The notes beneath the pieces are model-generated. The model did no database searches and was not told the DNA's origin. It saw nothing but the letters and a program-made list of their open reading frames with translations. From Clostridiales bacterium (lineage in GTDB: Bacteria > Bacillota > Clostridia > Oscillospirales > Oscillospiraceae), in NCBI GenBank assembly GCA_029268065.1, contig JAJUHC010000017.1:1-64000 (forward strand): a stretch of 64,000 bases of DNA, in the 5' to 3' direction. Below, in pieces: positions 63,125 to 64,000 of the stretch (its first letter is position 1; the number at the start of each line of letters is the position of its first letter). The position numbers and the translations under genes were made by a program.

Positions 63125-63979
63125 TTGAAATTTTTCACACGAGCCGTAGACAGGTTCTGCTATAAACACCCGCGTTTCGGGGTGCAGAACCTGATGCTCT
63201 ATATTGTAATTGCTAACGCGGTGGTGTACCTTTTCTCCTCCATGGACAGTACGGGCAGCTTTATCGGCTATCTGAGGTTTGTTCCGTCAAGGATTTTCGC
63301 GGGCGAGATCTGGCGCGTTGTAACCTTCGTCCTGATACCCGAGGGTTCCAACATTTTATACGTCGCTTTGTTCCTTTACTTTTACTATTTTATCGGCAGC
63401 AACCTGGAAAACACATGGGGAACCGCGAAGTTCACGGTGTACTACCTCTCCGGGATGCTGATAACCGTCGTTTACGGCTTCATAGTCTGGCTTATCACGC
63501 GCTCGGCCCTCATTTCGGGATATGTGACCGCGCACTATCTCAATCTGTCGATGTTTTTGGCGTTTGCGACGCTCTATCCGGACACGCAGGTCCTGCTCTT
63601 CTTTTTCATACCCATAAAGGTGAAGTGGCTTGCGCTTCTGGACGCTTTTTACTTCCTTCTTGTATTATTCATATATCCCTTCCCGCTTAATTTGCTGCCG
63701 ATTATCGCGGCGCTCAACTATTTTCTTTTCTGCGGCGGATACCTGTCCGGGGTGTTTTCACCGCTCAAATACCGTCTGCGGAAATATACAAAGAGCCCGA
63801 ATCCGAGGGCGTTCAAGTCCAAAAAGGGCGCCCCCCCGCCTTACAGCCACAAGTGCTCTGTTTGCGGAAGGACGGACACCGACTATCCGAATCTCGAATT
63901 TCGCTACTGCTCCCGTTGCGTCGGCTATCACTGCTTCTGCGAGGACCACATAAATAATCACATTCATTTTAAGGAATAA
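63125..63979 (+). CDS. Rhomboid-like membrane protein without catalytic serine motif, with C-terminal zinc finger
   Basis: Protein of 284 residues starting with TTG, with GGAGG 7 bases upstream. Six hydrophobic segments. WRVVTFVLIP and IGSNLENTWGTAKFTVYYLS match rhomboid-family landmarks (loop 1 and the LE-G motif). The GxSG active-site segment is replaced (AHYLNLSMFLAF near residue 140), so proteolysis is unlikely. The C-terminal 45 residues hold CSVCG and CSRC followed by His/Cys-rich YHCFCEDHINNH, a probable zinc-binding domain. Seen in many Clostridia as an uncharacterised membrane protein, by recollection. Confidence 0.75.
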   Translation: MKFFTRAVDRFCYKHPRFGVQNLMLYIVIANAVVYLFSSMDSTGSFIGYLRFVPSRIFAGEIWRVVTFVLIPEGSNILYVALFLYFYYFIGSNLENTWGTAKFTVYYLSGMLITVVYGFIVWLITRSALISGYVTAHYLNLSMFLAFATLYPDTQVLLFFFIPIKVKWLALLDAFYFLLVLFIYPFPLNLLPIIAALNYFLFCGGYLSGVFSPLKYRLRKYTKSPNPRAFKSKKGAPPPYSHKCSVCGRTDTDYPNLEFRYCSRCVGYHCFCEDHINNHIHFKE

Positions 63980-64000
63980 TTTTTTAACATTTTTGAAAAA

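Overview
The window comes from the chromosome of an anaerobic, endospore-forming member of the Firmicutes, most likely class Clostridia. The signs are the first codons of spoIVA at the left edge, a full spoIIE, the SCIFF peptide with its radical SAM maturase, an NADH/ferredoxin-type flavin and iron-sulfur complex, a 2-hydroxyacyl-CoA dehydratase activator family pair and strong Gram-positive ribosome binding sites. The DNA is moderately GC-rich and densely coded. I saw no rRNA, tRNA, insertion sequence, phage gene or CRISPR array.

Layout. 1-2613: spoIVA start, a DUF3786 gene and the SCIFF locus. 2865-8309: a three-gene electron-transfer operon ending in an unusual fusion of NuoG-like and GltD/NfnB-like modules, resembling Stn-type transhydrogenases. 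8310-8607: six stacked hairpins. 8608-9766: luxS-mtnN, recycling S-adenosylhomocysteine. 9955-17402: a PocR/AraC regulator, a small membrane protein, spoIIE, and a MocR-like regulator next to an ABC exporter. 17403-20168: a leader with three consecutive terminators, each overlapped by an ANTAR-like hairpin, then a small membrane protein and an ammonium transporter fused to a PII domain. 20373-31914: leuA-ilvB-ilvN-ilvC-ilvD-cimA-leuC-leuD-leuB behind two tandem leader-peptide attenuators rich in Leu/Ile/Val codons. 31972-38565 (minus): aroF-tyrA-aroB-aroA-aroC-pheA, the Phe/Tyr route, behind a leader peptide rich in Phe/Tyr codons. 38635-44290 (minus): fatty-acid synthesis genes fabH-acpP-fabK-fabD-fabG-fabF-fabZ. 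44624-45446: a divergent ECF sigma and anti-sigma pair. 45537-63979: a four-domain sulfur/CoA reductase, a degenerate GGDEF protein, a split dehydratase activator, an EF-G paralogue, a P-type-ATPase-like pseudoenzyme, rlmB, an O-antigen-ligase-like protein, a glycosyltransferase, metK and a rhomboid-like protein.

The most interesting content is regulatory. Three ribosome-stalling leader peptides control amino-acid operons; clostridia more often use T-boxes for this. The promoter regions of the fab operon and of the ECF sigma gene share the same bipartite sequence with identical spacing (TGTAACC-N17-ACTAA), which suggests that this sigma factor controls both itself and fatty-acid synthesis. 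Nitrogen supply (Amt-PII) sits behind a triple terminator leader of ANTAR type. These systems would let the cell match branched-chain and aromatic amino-acid synthesis, membrane lipid synthesis and ammonium uptake to demand. Protein functions below are homology calls made by eye from the translated sequence; regulatory mechanisms are inferences from sequence patterns.
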